A stretch of 64,000 nt of DNA, taken from CAWCWK01 sp963842125 (GTDB taxonomy: Bacteria; Pseudomonadota; Alphaproteobacteria; Rhizobiales; CAWCWK01). Within the stretch, counting starts at the first letter, position 1, and every line of letters begins with the position of its first letter. A program made the position numbers and the translations under genes. Below the pieces are notes generated by a model, which worked only from the letters and a program-made list of their open reading frames with translations, made no database searches and was not told the origin of the DNA. The stretch is taken from NCBI GenBank assembly GCA_963842125.1, contig CAWJFE010000005.1, positions 2,046,001 to 2,110,000 of the forward strand, given 5' to 3'. Positions 28,674 through 37,366 of this stretch are shown piece after piece.

Positions 28674-30458
28674 TTACACCAGCATCTTGCCTTCCGCATC
28701 GATCGCCCGATCGATCTCCTCCGCGCTTGTCTCGGCGGCGAGGATCATCTCGTTATGAGCCTTGCCGGACGGGATCATCGGGAAGCAGTTCTCCTCCTTG
28801 GCCACGCAGCAGTCGAAGAGGACTGGGCCATCATAAGCGAGCATCTCGCCGATAGCGTCGTCGAGCGCGTCGGGATCGGTGCAGCGGATGCCCTTGCCGC
28901 CATAGGCCTCGGCGAGCTTCACGAAGTCGGGAAGCGCCTCCGAATAGCTCTCCGAATAGCGGCTGCCATGCAGGAGCTGCTGCCATTGGCGCACCATGCC
29001 CATGTATTCGTTGTTGAGGATGAAGACCTTGACCGGCAGGCGGTACTGCACGGCCGTCGACATCTCCTGCATGTTCATCAGGATCGACGCCTCGCCCGCG
29101 ATGTCGATGACGAGGCTGTCCGGATGCGCGCGCTGGACGCCGATGGCGGCCGGCAGGCCGTAGCCCATGGTCCCGAGGCCGCCCGACGTCATCCAACGGT
29201 TGGGCTCCTCGAAGCCGTAATACTGGGCAGCCCACATCTGGTGCTGGCCGACCTCCGTCGTAATATAGGTGTCGCGACCCTTCGTGAGCTCGTAGAGCCG
29301 GCTGACGGCATATTGCGGCCGGATGACCGATCCCGTTTGGGTGAAGCCGAGCGAATCCTTCGCCTGCCAGCCCTTGATCGTGCGCCACCAGTCCTTGAGC
29401 GCCTCCGTATCGGGCTTGCGCCGGCCCCAGGCCTTGAGGACGTCTTCCAGCACCGATCCGCAATCGCCGAGGACGGGGAGATCGACCCGCACCGTCTTGT
29501 TGAAGCTCGACGGGTCGATATCGACGTGGATCTTGGCCGAATCGGGCGAGAAGGCATCGACCCGGCCGGTGATCCGGTCGTCGAAGCGCGCGCCGATATT
29601 GATCATCAGGTCGCAGCCGTGCATGGCCATATTGGCTTCGTAGGTGCCGTGCATGCCGAGCATGCCGAGCCAGTTGTCGCCGGACGCCGGATAGGCGCCC
29701 AGACCCATCAGCGTCGAGGTGACGGGGAAGCCGGTCTTGGCGACGAGTTCGCGGAGGCGTTGCGAGGCTTCGGGACCGGCGTTGATGACGCCGCCGCCCG
29801 TGTAGAAGACCGGGCGCTTGGCCTTGGCCATCATCTCGACCATCTGCTCGACGGCGCTCGCCTTCGCCTTCACCTGCGGGCGATAGGTGCGATGCTCGCT
29901 ATGCTCGGGGCCGGAATAGACGCCGGTCGCGAACTGAACGTCCTTGGGGATGTCGACAACGACCGGCCCAGGCCGCCCCGACCGCGCGACGTAGAAGGCC
30001 TCGTGGAGGATGCGCGGCAGGTCGGCGACGTCCTTGACCAGATAGTTGTGCTTGGTGCAGTGGCGCGTGATGCCGACCGTATCGCATTCCTGGAAGGCAT
30101 CCGTCCCGATGAGATGGGTGGGCACCTGCCCGGTGATGCAGACGAGCGGGATGGAATCGAGGAGCGCGTCCGTCAGCCCCGTCACCGCGTTGGTGGCGCC
30201 AGGGCCCGAGGTGACGAGGACGACGCCGACCTTACCCGACGAGCGCGCATAGCCCTCGGCCGAGTGGACCGCGCCCTGCTCGTGCCGCACCAGGATGTGC
30301 TTGAGGTCGTTGCGCCCGAACATCGCGTCGTAGATCGGCAGGACCGCGCCGCCCGGATAGCCGAAGATATCGGTGACGCCCTGGTCGGCGAGCGCCTGCA
30401 CGACGATGTCGGCGCCGGTCATCGTGCGGTCGTCGGCTGTCTTCGTCGTCTGGTCCAT
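28674..30458 (-). CDS. ilvB: Acetolactate synthase large (catalytic) subunit
   Basis: ThDP-, Mg- and FAD-dependent enzyme that condenses pyruvate with pyruvate or 2-oxobutyrate, the first common step of branched-chain amino-acid synthesis. The catalytic Glu lies in LVRHEQGAVHSAEGY (about residue 60), and the fold is complete through LPVKVFILNNEYMGMVRQW. The ThDP/Mg motif reads AGEASILMN instead of GDGS, which I believe occurs in related alphaproteobacteria. I prefer the ATG at 30458 because GGTGGACGGA precedes it; the ATG at 30482 is eight codons upstream. A leader peptide and terminator precede it, indicating attenuation. Confidence 0.95.
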   Translation of the reverse strand: MDQTTKTADDRTMTGADIVVQALADQGVTDIFGYPGGAVLPIYDAMFGRNDLKHILVRHEQGAVHSAEGYARSSGKVGVVLVTSGPGATNAVTGLTDALLDSIPLVCITGQVPTHLIGTDAFQECDTVGITRHCTKHNYLVKDVADLPRILHEAFYVARSGRPGPVVVDIPKDVQFATGVYSGPEHSEHRTYRPQVKAKASAVEQMVEMMAKAKRPVFYTGGGVINAGPEASQRLRELVAKTGFPVTSTLMGLGAYPASGDNWLGMLGMHGTYEANMAMHGCDLMINIGARFDDRITGRVDAFSPDSAKIHVDIDPSSFNKTVRVDLPVLGDCGSVLEDVLKAWGRRKPDTEALKDWWRTIKGWQAKDSLGFTQTGSVIRPQYAVSRLYELTKGRDTYITTEVGQHQMWAAQYYGFEEPNRWMTSGGLGTMGYGLPAAIGVQRAHPDSLVIDIAGEASILMNMQEMSTAVQYRLPVKVFILNNEYMGMVRQWQQLLHGSRYSESYSEALPDFVKLAEAYGGKGIRCTDPDALDDAIGEMLAYDGPVLFDCCVAKEENCFPMIPSGKAHNEMILAAETSAEEIDRAIDAEGKMLV

Positions 30459-30518
30459 CGTTCCGTCCACCGTTCGGGCCATCTCGGCCGTGGGTTTCGC
30501 TCGCTGCCATCAAGGCAA

Positions 30519-30541
30519 TAAAAAAGGCCCTCTAGGGGCCT
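30519..30541 (-). terminator. Attenuator terminator of the ilvBN operon
   Basis: On the minus strand AGGCCCC-TAGA-GGGCC is followed by TTTTTTATTG, a textbook intrinsic terminator about 60 bases before ilvB. Because it lies between the leader peptide and ilvB it should stop transcription when branched-chain amino acids are plentiful. Confidence 0.75.
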
Positions 30542-30571
30542 GTCGCACGCACCGATCGTCGCGGGGAAGAG

Positions 30572-30625
30572 TTACCTCTCCGCGATCGGGGCGTGCCATC
30601 GAATTACTACGAGCATGTTGGTCAT
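30572..30625 (-). CDS. Candidate ilvBN leader peptide (17 aa)
   Basis: A 17-codon minus-strand frame reads MTNMLVVIRWHAPIAER and stops about 30 bases before the attenuator stem. It contains a Leu-Val-Val-Ile run plus one further Ile, the amino acids made by this pathway. Its last codons lie inside a large alternative stem (CCGATCGCGG ... CCGCGACGATCGG) that could act as the pause or antiterminator hairpin. The layout is that of classical leader-peptide attenuation. The ribosome site is poor, so confidence is moderate. Confidence 0.6.
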   Translation of the reverse strand: MTNMLVVIRWHAPIAER

Positions 30626-30700
30626 GAAACGAGGATGCCGCCGGGAAAGAAGGCGGTCAAGCTCTTTCTGTCGATCACGACCATTCGAGCATCTGGCGCG

Positions 30701-31636
30701 TCACGCGCAGAGCACGCGCGCAACGATCGCATCCACCGGTTCCTCATCGGGCGCGGCACGGGGCCAGCCGGCAAACTGGTTGCGGAACCAGGTCTCCTGC
30801 CGTTTGGCAAAGCGGCGCGTGTCCCGCGCGGTCAGCTCCAAGGCGCGATCAAGCGGCATTGCACCTCGCGCCGCAGCGGCGAAGGCGGCGACGCCGAGGG
30901 CCTTGAGGGCGGGCCTGTCGGCCGCGAGACCTCGCGCGACAAGCGCGGCGGCCTCCTCGACCGCCCCCTCCCCCACCATGACGCGCAATCGCGCCTTGAT
31001 GCGCGCATGGAGCCAGGCGCGGTCAGGCGCGAGAACGAGGCGGCGCGCGTCCGGGCCGATGAGTGGCGACGAGCGCTGACCCTGCCAGTCGAGCAGCGAG
31101 CGCCCCGTCGCGTCGAGGACTTCGAGCGCGCGGGCGAGGCGCTGCGGGTCGCTCGGCCTCAGGCGGGTCGCCATGGCGGGATCGCGCGTCGTCAGGATCG
31201 CGTGAAGCGCTTCCGGCCCCTCCGCGATCGCCCGTGCGCGCCAATGCTCGCGGACCGTATCCGGGACCGGCGGCATGTCGGACAGTCCTCGCGTCAATGC
31301 CGAAACGTAGAGACCCGTACCGCCGACGACGATCTTCGCGCCGGGCTGCGCCAGCTCGGCCCGCATGTCGCCCAGCCAATCGGCCACGCTATACGTCCTC
31401 GCCGGATCGACATGCCCATAAAGGCGATGCGGCGCGGCGGCTTCGTCCACGGCGTCCGGTCGGGCGGTAAGGACGCGCAGGCCATCATAGACCTGCATCG
31501 CGTCTGCATTGACGATCGTCGCGTCCAGACGCTCGGCCAAGCGGAGGGTAAGGGCCGACTTGCCGCTCGCGGTGGGTCCCGCGATAAGGACGATCTCGCC
31601 CCCTCCTCCGTCCCTATCAAAGCTGGAAGTCTCCAT
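30701..31636 (-). CDS. miaA: tRNA dimethylallyltransferase
   Basis: Enzyme of 311 residues that adds a dimethylallyl group to A37 of tRNAs reading UNN codons. Visible motifs are the P-loop GPTASGKSALT, the DMAPP/tRNA segment NADAMQVYDGLRVLTARP, HRLYGHVDP and VVGGTGLYV, and the C-terminal RRFAKRQETWFRNQ. The ATG at 31636 lies 15 codons before the P-loop and shares bases with the serB ATG on the other strand. No other ATG nearby suits better. It is followed by the ilvB leader region. Confidence 0.93.
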   Translation of the reverse strand: METSSFDRDGGGGEIVLIAGPTASGKSALTLRLAERLDATIVNADAMQVYDGLRVLTARPDAVDEAAAPHRLYGHVDPARTYSVADWLGDMRAELAQPGAKIVVGGTGLYVSALTRGLSDMPPVPDTVREHWRARAIAEGPEALHAILTTRDPAMATRLRPSDPQRLARALEVLDATGRSLLDWQGQRSSPLIGPDARRLVLAPDRAWLHARIKARLRVMVGEGAVEEAAALVARGLAADRPALKALGVAAFAAAARGAMPLDRALELTARDTRRFAKRQETWFRNQFAGWPRAAPDEEPVDAIVARVLCA

Positions 31637-32519
31637 GTCGGCCAACAGCCACGCCCTCGTCCTCGTCGCCGTTCCGGGCGCCCTCACGACCGCCGACCTG
31701 ACAGCGGCGGCGCCGGATGACAAGGCGGACTGGGTGTGGTTGTCCGAAGGCGAGGCCGCCGAGCGGCGTCTCGTACCGACCGACGACACGCTGGCGAACG
31801 CGAAGGCCGCTATCGCACACCGCCCTGTGGACGTCGCCCTCGTCCCCCTCCTCCACCGCGAGAAGCGCCTTCTCATCGCCGACATGGACTCGACCATGAT
31901 CGCGCAGGAATGCATCGACGAGCTGGCCGATTTCGCCGGGCTGAAGGCCGAGGTCTCCGCCATCACCGAGCGCGCGATGCGCGGAGAGCTCGATTTCGAA
32001 TCGGCCCTCAAAGAGCGTGTCGCGATGCTGGCCGACCTCCCATTGACCGTCATCGCCGACACCTATGAGCGACACATCACCTTCACGCCCGGCGGCCGCA
32101 CGCTCCTCGCGACGATGAAGGCGAAGGGCGCCTACACCGCGCTCGTCTCCGGCGGTTTCACCGTCTTTACCGAGAAGGTCGCCGCCGCTCTCGGCTTCGA
32201 CGAGCACCGCGCCAACGTGCTGGAGGCGGAGGGCGAGCGGCTGAGCGGCACGGTCGCGGACCCGATCCTCGGGCGGGACGCCAAGCTGGCGCGCCTGCGA
32301 GAGATCTGCACCGAACGGGACATCGCGATGGCCGAGGCGCTCGCAGTGGGTGACGGCGCGAACGATCTTGCGATGATCGGCGCGGCCGGCCTCGGGGTCG
32401 CCTTCCGCGCCAAGCCCGCGACGGCCGCAGCCGCCGATGCCGGCATCGATCACGGCGACCTCACCGCGCTGCTCTTCCTCCAGGGCTATCGCCGCGAAGC
32501 CTTCGTCGACGCCGGCTAG
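31635..32519 (+). CDS. serB: Phosphoserine phosphatase
   Basis: HAD-family enzyme of 294 residues that makes serine from phosphoserine. Motif I is ADMDSTMI (nucleophile Asp83, acid/base Asp85), motif II ALVSGGFTVFTEKVA, and motif III/IV VGDGANDLAMIGAAGLGVAF. An N-terminal ACT-like part of about 75 residues precedes the catalytic domain, as in other long SerB proteins. The ATG at 31635 has GGAAG eight bases upstream. It overlaps the miaA start head to head and the nudC stop tail to tail. Confidence 0.95.
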   Translation: MSANSHALVLVAVPGALTTADLTAAAPDDKADWVWLSEGEAAERRLVPTDDTLANAKAAIAHRPVDVALVPLLHREKRLLIADMDSTMIAQECIDELADFAGLKAEVSAITERAMRGELDFESALKERVAMLADLPLTVIADTYERHITFTPGGRTLLATMKAKGAYTALVSGGFTVFTEKVAAALGFDEHRANVLEAEGERLSGTVADPILGRDAKLARLREICTERDIAMAEALAVGDGANDLAMIGAAGLGVAFRAKPATAAAADAGIDHGDLTALLFLQGYRREAFVDAG

Positions 32520-33463
32520 AACGGCGCGCCGCCAGCCAGCCAATCGTCGAAGAGCAGGCGCGCGATCGTGCCTTTGGGCGGCGTGTGCATTCCATCCGGA
32601 TGCGTGCGATCGGTCATGGCAAGGAGTTCGCCGCGCGTCACCCAGCGCACATCCTCCAACTCGTCCTCGTCGGGCACGATCTCGTCCGACAGGGCCTCGC
32701 CATAGCAGCCGATCATCAGCGAATGCGGCATCGGCCAAGGCTGGGAGGCATGGTAGCGCACACGGCCGACCGCGATGCCCGCCTCCTCCATGACCTCGCG
32801 GCGCACCGCCATCTCGGCTGTCTCGCCGGGCTCCAGGAAGCCAGCGAGGCAGGAATAGTTGCCGGGCGGAAAGCGCGGCTGACGACCGACCAGGACGCGC
32901 GGACCCTCCGCCGTCTCGCGCACCACCATCATGATGACCACCGGGTCGGTGCGCGGAAAGACCTGCAGACCACAGCCTGGGCAATCGCGCCGCCAGCCGG
33001 CCGCCGCCTCCCTCCCTTCCGTGCCGCAGCGCCCGCAGAAGCGGTGCGAGACGTGCCAGGCGAGAAGGCTGCCCGCCTGCGCCAGCGCGCCCAGCGTCTC
33101 GCCATCGACGAGGTCGGGCGTCACGATGCCGAGCGTGCGCAGCGGCGTGCCGAGGGGCTGATCGTCGGCGTCGAGCCGTTCCGGCATCCGCAGCGCCACC
33201 ATCGCGGTGTCGCCGCGCCGGCCGAGAAGGACGGGTCCCGCTACGGCGGCTGTGCGATCCACGTCGGTCAGCCGCCGGACGGGCGCGCCCTCCTCGGCGG
33301 ACGCGACGTTCGCGCCCTCGAAGACGAGGACCTGCGTCGCGGGGTCCGCCAGCGCCTCGGCCAGCGCCGTGTCGGTCCGCATGGCTTCGTTGCGCGTGAG
33401 GGTGTTGCCCGCGAAGCCGGTGCGGGCGGAGGGTTCGTCGGCGATCACGGGAGCGCTCCTCAT
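32516..33463 (-). CDS. nudC: NADH pyrophosphatase (Nudix, NudC type)
   Basis: Nudix hydrolase of 315 residues that cleaves NAD(H), and in some bacteria NAD caps on RNA, to nicotinamide mononucleotide and AMP. Order: N-terminal domain, zinc ribbon (FCGRCG ... CPGC), then the Nudix box starting GFLEPGETAE and ending REVMEEAG, followed by the NudC hallmark SQPWPMPHSLM. The stop overlaps the serB stop by three bases (convergent genes). Start ATG at 33463. Confidence 0.93.
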   Translation of the reverse strand: MRSAPVIADEPSARTGFAGNTLTRNEAMRTDTALAEALADPATQVLVFEGANVASAEEGAPVRRLTDVDRTAAVAGPVLLGRRGDTAMVALRMPERLDADDQPLGTPLRTLGIVTPDLVDGETLGALAQAGSLLAWHVSHRFCGRCGTEGREAAAGWRRDCPGCGLQVFPRTDPVVIMMVVRETAEGPRVLVGRQPRFPPGNYSCLAGFLEPGETAEMAVRREVMEEAGIAVGRVRYHASQPWPMPHSLMIGCYGEALSDEIVPDEDELEDVRWVTRGELLAMTDRTHPDGMHTPPKGTIARLLFDDWLAGGAPF

Positions 33464-33579
33464 CGAGCTTGGTCAGTTGGGCGATGGACGATTGGGCTCG
33501 CTTGATCGGCCGCCACGCGGGCGGCGTCAACGGGCGCGCCGTGCCCGCTTCCCCTTCCGCCCGACATCGCCTATATCTC

Positions 33580-33680
33580 CTTCCAGGAAGGTCGGTGGCG
33601 GACGTGGCCCTCGCCAATCGGGTCAGATCCGGAAGGAAGCAGCCCCAACGGGTCCGTCACGGGTCGTCATCCGATCTTCC
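33580..33680 (+). ncRNA. ffs: Signal recognition particle RNA (small bacterial SRP RNA)
   Basis: The conserved SRP core GGTCAGATCCGGAAGGAAGC followed by AGCCC is present at about 33620-33645. It is flanked by complementary arms (GGCGGACGTGGCCC ... GGGTCCGTCACGGG) that form the elongated hairpin. A TATATC at 33572-33577 is a possible -10 box. This RNA binds Ffh and targets membrane proteins. The exact ends are estimated. It sits just before dnaX, a common arrangement in bacteria. Confidence 0.85.
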
Positions 33681-33712
33681 GCCTCTCCCCTGACGCAAAG
33701 CCCGGAGCGGTC

Positions 33713-35359
33713 GTGGTCACCGACAGCAGTACCGCATCGCAAGGCTATCGCGTTCTCGCCCGGAAATATCGCCCGTCATCCTTCGCCGATCTCGTCGGGC
33801 AGGAGGCGATGGTCCGCACGCTGCGGAACGCGTTCGCGACGGGGCGGATCGCGCAGGGCTACATGCTCACTGGCGTGCGCGGGGTCGGCAAGACGACGAC
33901 GGCGCGCATCATCGCCCGCGCGCTCAACTACGAGACCGACACGATCGACGAGCCGACGCTCGACATGCCGGTCCTCGGCCGGCACTGCCAGGCCATCATG
34001 GAATCACGTCATCCGGACGTGCTCGAAATGGACGCCGCCTCCAATCGCGGCATCGACAATGTGCGCGAGATCATCGGCAACGCGCAGTACCGCCCGATCG
34101 AGGCGCGCATCAAGGTCTTCATTATCGATGAGGTCCATATGCTCACAAAGGAGGCCTTCAACAGCCTCCTCAAAACGCTCGAAGAGCCACCCGAGCACGT
34201 CAAGTTCATATTCGCGACGACCGAGATCCGGAAGGTCCCCGTCACCATCCTCTCGCGCTGCCAGCGCTTCGATCTGCGGCGCATCGGCGGCGAGGAGGTC
34301 GTCTCCTATCTGGGCGACGTCTGCGCGAAGGAGGACGTCGAGGCCGAGACGGCGGCGCTCGCCCTCATCGCGCGGGCCGGCGAGGGCTCGATGCGCGATT
34401 CGCTCTCGCTGCTCGATCAGGCCATCGCCTATTCGGAAGGCGGCGTCGCGGAAGAGGCCGTGCGCGACATGCTCGGCCTGGCCGACCGGGGCCGCACGAT
34501 CGCGCTCTTCGATCTGGTCGCCAAGGGCGATATCGCCGGCGCGTTGCGAGAGATGCGCGCGCAACACGATCTCGGCGCAGACCCCGGCGTCGTCATCGCC
34601 GACCTGCTCGACATCGCCCATCTCGTCACCCGGCTGAAGACGGTACCGGGCGCGCGCGACGACCTCTCGCTGACGCAGGACGAGCGCGAGCGTGGCGGTG
34701 CGCTCGCGGACGCGATCAATATCGGCATGCTCACGCGCGCCTGGCAGATGCTCTTGAAAGGTCTCGACGAGGTCCGCGCCGCACCCAACCCCCTCGACGC
34801 CGCCGACATGCTCCTCGTGCGCCTCGCCCATGCCTCCACGCTGCCGACGCCCGAGGATGCGTTGAAAGTCCTTCAGGGCGAAACGCTGCCCGATCTCGCC
34901 GGCGCCGCGAACTCATCTGACGAGCACGCGCCGCCCATGCACGCGCCCACCGATGCCACACCGCAGGGATCGGCGCCGCGCGACGAAAGCGCCCCCCTCC
35001 TCGACCTCCGCCCGCTTTACGACCACGCCAACGCCGCCAAGAACATCCGCCTCGCGCAGACGCTCTGGTCGGATGGGCGACTGGCGGAGGCGGATGGACA
35101 CCACCTCAAGATCGCCGGCCTCTCAGACGACCTCGCCCGTGACCTCCAGGCCCGCATGAAGGATTGGACAGGCGAGGTCTGGACCATCGAGCCGGTGGAG
35201 AGCGCCGACGCGCCCACGCTGAAGGAGCGCGACGAGGCGCGGCGGCTGGCCGAGATCGAGGCGGTGAAGTCCGACCCCAACGTCGCCGCCGTCCTCAGCG
35301 CCTTTCCGGGCGCGGAAGTCGAGGCGGTTCTCGACGGCGATGACGAAGACGCGGCCTGA
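33713..35359 (+). CDS. dnaX: DNA polymerase III subunit gamma/tau
   Basis: Clamp-loader ATPase of 548 residues. It starts at GTG 33713 with GGAG eight bases before. The AAA+ core is complete: Walker A GVRGVGKTT (54-62), Walker B VFIIDEVHML and the SRC motif LSRCQRFDLRR. The Cys4 zinc module of E. coli DnaX is reduced to one Cys (GRHCQAIMESRH), as I recall for rhizobial homologs. The C-terminal third is the tau part that contacts polymerase alpha. No obvious A-rich slippage site for gamma was seen. ybaB follows. Confidence 0.95.
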   Translation: MVTDSSTASQGYRVLARKYRPSSFADLVGQEAMVRTLRNAFATGRIAQGYMLTGVRGVGKTTTARIIARALNYETDTIDEPTLDMPVLGRHCQAIMESRHPDVLEMDAASNRGIDNVREIIGNAQYRPIEARIKVFIIDEVHMLTKEAFNSLLKTLEEPPEHVKFIFATTEIRKVPVTILSRCQRFDLRRIGGEEVVSYLGDVCAKEDVEAETAALALIARAGEGSMRDSLSLLDQAIAYSEGGVAEEAVRDMLGLADRGRTIALFDLVAKGDIAGALREMRAQHDLGADPGVVIADLLDIAHLVTRLKTVPGARDDLSLTQDERERGGALADAINIGMLTRAWQMLLKGLDEVRAAPNPLDAADMLLVRLAHASTLPTPEDALKVLQGETLPDLAGAANSSDEHAPPMHAPTDATPQGSAPRDESAPLLDLRPLYDHANAAKNIRLAQTLWSDGRLAEADGHHLKIAGLSDDLARDLQARMKDWTGEVWTIEPVESADAPTLKERDEARRLAEIEAVKSDPNVAAVLSAFPGAEVEAVLDGDDEDAA

Positions 35360-35426
35360 CGGGCTCGCTTCGGCGCGGATCACGGCTTAAGTGGTCGGAA
35401 GACACGCGATTGAGGAGGCGGTTGCC

Positions 35427-35747
35427 ATGGACATCATGAACCTGATGAAGAAGGCCCAGGAGATGCAGGCCAAGGTCGGCGAGATGCAGACCGAGTTGGA
35501 GAGCATCACCGTGGAAGGCTCGTCGGGCGCCGGCCTCGTCACCGTCGAGGCGACCGCCAAGGGTGCCATCAAGAGCCTCAAGATCGATCCGAGCCTCGCC
35601 AAAGCCGACGAGGTCGAGATCCTGGAAGACCTCGTCATGGCCGCCTTCAACGACGCGCGCACCAAGGCCGAGGCCGTGGCGCAGGAGAAGATGCAAGGCA
35701 TTACCGGCGGGTTGTCGCTGCCGCCTGGGTTCAAGATGCCGTTCTGA
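35427..35747 (+). CDS. YbaB/EbfC nucleoid-associated protein
   Basis: Small DNA-binding protein of 106 residues. The start at 35427 follows GAGGAGG, and the product begins MDIMNLMKKAQEMQAKVGEM, the usual N-terminal helix. The central GLVTVEATAKGAIKSLKIDP and C-terminal GGLSLPPGFKMPF are typical. It binds DNA as a dimer and bends it. It is commonly found between dnaX and recR; here recR lies about 15 kb away. Confidence 0.93.
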   Translation: MDIMNLMKKAQEMQAKVGEMQTELESITVEGSSGAGLVTVEATAKGAIKSLKIDPSLAKADEVEILEDLVMAAFNDARTKAEAVAQEKMQGITGGLSLPPGFKMPF

Positions 35748-35858
35748 TTGGATCGACGGCGCCAAACGGTAGCGACGACAGGTCGAGCCCGAGATTTCCC
35801 CTGTCCTGTCAGCCCGAATGCCGAAGGCATGCCGGGACCTATGCCGCATAGACACAAC

Positions 35859-36170
35859 ATGCGCCGTTCGCACGACTACTCCGTCTATAGTCTCGCCAGC
35901 AAACCGGGGGCCGCACCTTATACTGATGTCACCAACGATCCGACGCGACGCGTGTCCAAGTATCAGCAAGGTACGGGAAATGGCCATGCACTGCGCTATC
36001 GGGTTGGGCGGCGCGTCTGGTTCGAGCACCTCGCCGACATCGATGCGGCCATCCTGCGGGAGAAACGCATCAAGCGCCGGCGGCGGGATTGGAAGTTCGC
36101 GCTGTTCGAGACGGACAACCCGACGCGGCGGGATCTGACGCAGGGTTGGAGTGAAGCGTCGGACGCATAG
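35859..36170 (+). CDS. GIY-YIG nuclease-superfamily protein with altered YIG motif
   Basis: About 103 residues related to the short single-domain GIY-YIG proteins (YhbQ/UPF0213 type). The family pattern is YxVYxLASKxx...YxGVTNDxxRR, and the last part is well kept (VTNDPTRRVSKYQQG, EKRIKRRRRDWK, NPTRRDL). The first signature reads YSVYSLAS and the second APYTDVTND, so the Gly of YIG is replaced by Asp. Activity may be lost. Starts at 35829 or 35841 are also possible; I chose 35859 because homologs begin close to the first Tyr. Confidence 0.65.
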   Translation: MRRSHDYSVYSLASKPGAAPYTDVTNDPTRRVSKYQQGTGNGHALRYRVGRRVWFEHLADIDAAILREKRIKRRRRDWKFALFETDNPTRRDLTQGWSEASDA

Positions 36171-36271
36171 GTTCCGGCTCGCCTTCGGCGTCCGGGATGA
36201 CATTTTGGGATTCACCTACAGCATGTCAGGCGCCGCCGGCGGAACGGGAAACGTTCTTGCCCCGGAACCTA
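36168..36271. repeat. Intergenic element bounded by 10-base inverted repeats
   Basis: TAGGTTCCGG at 36168-36177 and its exact complement CCGGAACCTA at 36262-36271 bound about 84 bases, beginning inside the stop of the upstream gene. It may be a short palindromic or MITE-like element, but no second copy was seen in this window. Confidence 0.35.
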
Positions 36272-36319
36272 CATGTCACTAAACGCGCACAACGACCCGC
36301 AAGACGATCGGAGCGTCCC

Positions 36320-37228
36320 GTGACTGAACCGAATCAAACCGACATCCTCGACCGGTCCGGCGGAGCCTCCGAGGATGGCGGGCCCGATCAGGCGATGGAC
36401 CACGCGCGGGCCTATCGCGCGATGGGTCTGGAGGGGCAGGTCGTTCTGGTGACCGGCTCGACATCGGGTATCGGCCGGGCTTGCGCCATCGCGTTTGGCG
36501 AAGCAGGCGCGAAGGTGGTCGTCAACGGGCGCGACAAGCCCTCGTCGCGCGAGGAGGCCGAGGAGGTCGCGCATGCGATCGAGAGCGCTGGCGGCACGGC
36601 GATGTTGGGGATGGCGGACGTCTCGTCGGAAGACGAGGTCGAGGCGATGTTCGCGTCGGCCGTCGATCATTTCGGCACGGTCCATGCGCTCATTGCCAAT
36701 TCGGGCGTCCAGTCCGGCGCGCCCTTCGCCGAGATGACGCTCGACCAGTGGAACCGCGTGATCGGCGTCAACCTGACCGGCCAGTTCCTGTGCGCCCGCG
36801 CCGCCGTGCGCGAGTTTCAGCGCCGGGGCATGGAGCCCAAGGTCAGCCGGGCGCTCGGCAAGATCGTCTGCATGTCTTCGGTCCACCAGGTCATTCCTTG
36901 GGCCTTCGAGGTGAACTACGCCGCGTCCAAGGGCGGTGTGATGCTGATGATGCAATCCATCTCGCAGGAGCTCGCGTGCGAGAAGATCCGCGTCAACGCC
37001 ATCGCGCCCGGCGCCATCCGCACGCCGATCAACGAGAAGGCCTGGTCGACGCCGGAAGCGCTCGACGCGCTCAAGAAACTGATGCCCTACGGCCGGATCG
37101 GCGAGCCCGACGACATCGCCGCCGCCGCGCTCTACCTCGCGTCCGATCTCTCCGATTACGTCAACGGCGAGACGCTGTTCGTCGACGGCGGAATGCAGCT
37201 CTACCCCGAGTTCCGGGGTGGCGGCTGA
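36320..37228 (+). CDS. SDR oxidoreductase (glucose-1-dehydrogenase-like)
   Basis: About 302 residues. The classical SDR motifs are intact: TGSTSGIGRACAIAF, NSGVQSGAPF, MSSVHQVIPW (catalytic Ser), YAASKGG (Tyr and Lys) and NAIAPGAIRTPIN. The overall pattern (VVNGRDK near the cofactor, FVDGGMQLYP at the end) resembles the glucose 1-dehydrogenase group. GTG at 36320 has CGGAG upstream; ATG 36395 is a shorter alternative. About 140 bases downstream lies a GH15 enzyme that releases glucose units, so a shared role in carbohydrate oxidation is possible (inference). Confidence 0.82.
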   Translation: MTEPNQTDILDRSGGASEDGGPDQAMDHARAYRAMGLEGQVVLVTGSTSGIGRACAIAFGEAGAKVVVNGRDKPSSREEAEEVAHAIESAGGTAMLGMADVSSEDEVEAMFASAVDHFGTVHALIANSGVQSGAPFAEMTLDQWNRVIGVNLTGQFLCARAAVREFQRRGMEPKVSRALGKIVCMSSVHQVIPWAFEVNYAASKGGVMLMMQSISQELACEKIRVNAIAPGAIRTPINEKAWSTPEALDALKKLMPYGRIGEPDDIAAAALYLASDLSDYVNGETLFVDGGMQLYPEFRGGG

Positions 37229-37366
37229 GCAACGCCGCTGGCGGAACACGTCCCGGCGCCTCCGCTCCTAACGCTTCGACAATATGAGCGTCTGCATCCT
37301 GAGGGACAGCGCATCGTACCTCTCGAGGGCCCGCCCGGCCCGTGCCGGACAGTCAAGGACACCGAC

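Noticed and set aside
28755..30521. 588-codon plus-strand frame opposite ilvB
   Set aside because: Antisense to a clear acetolactate synthase; no family resemblance.
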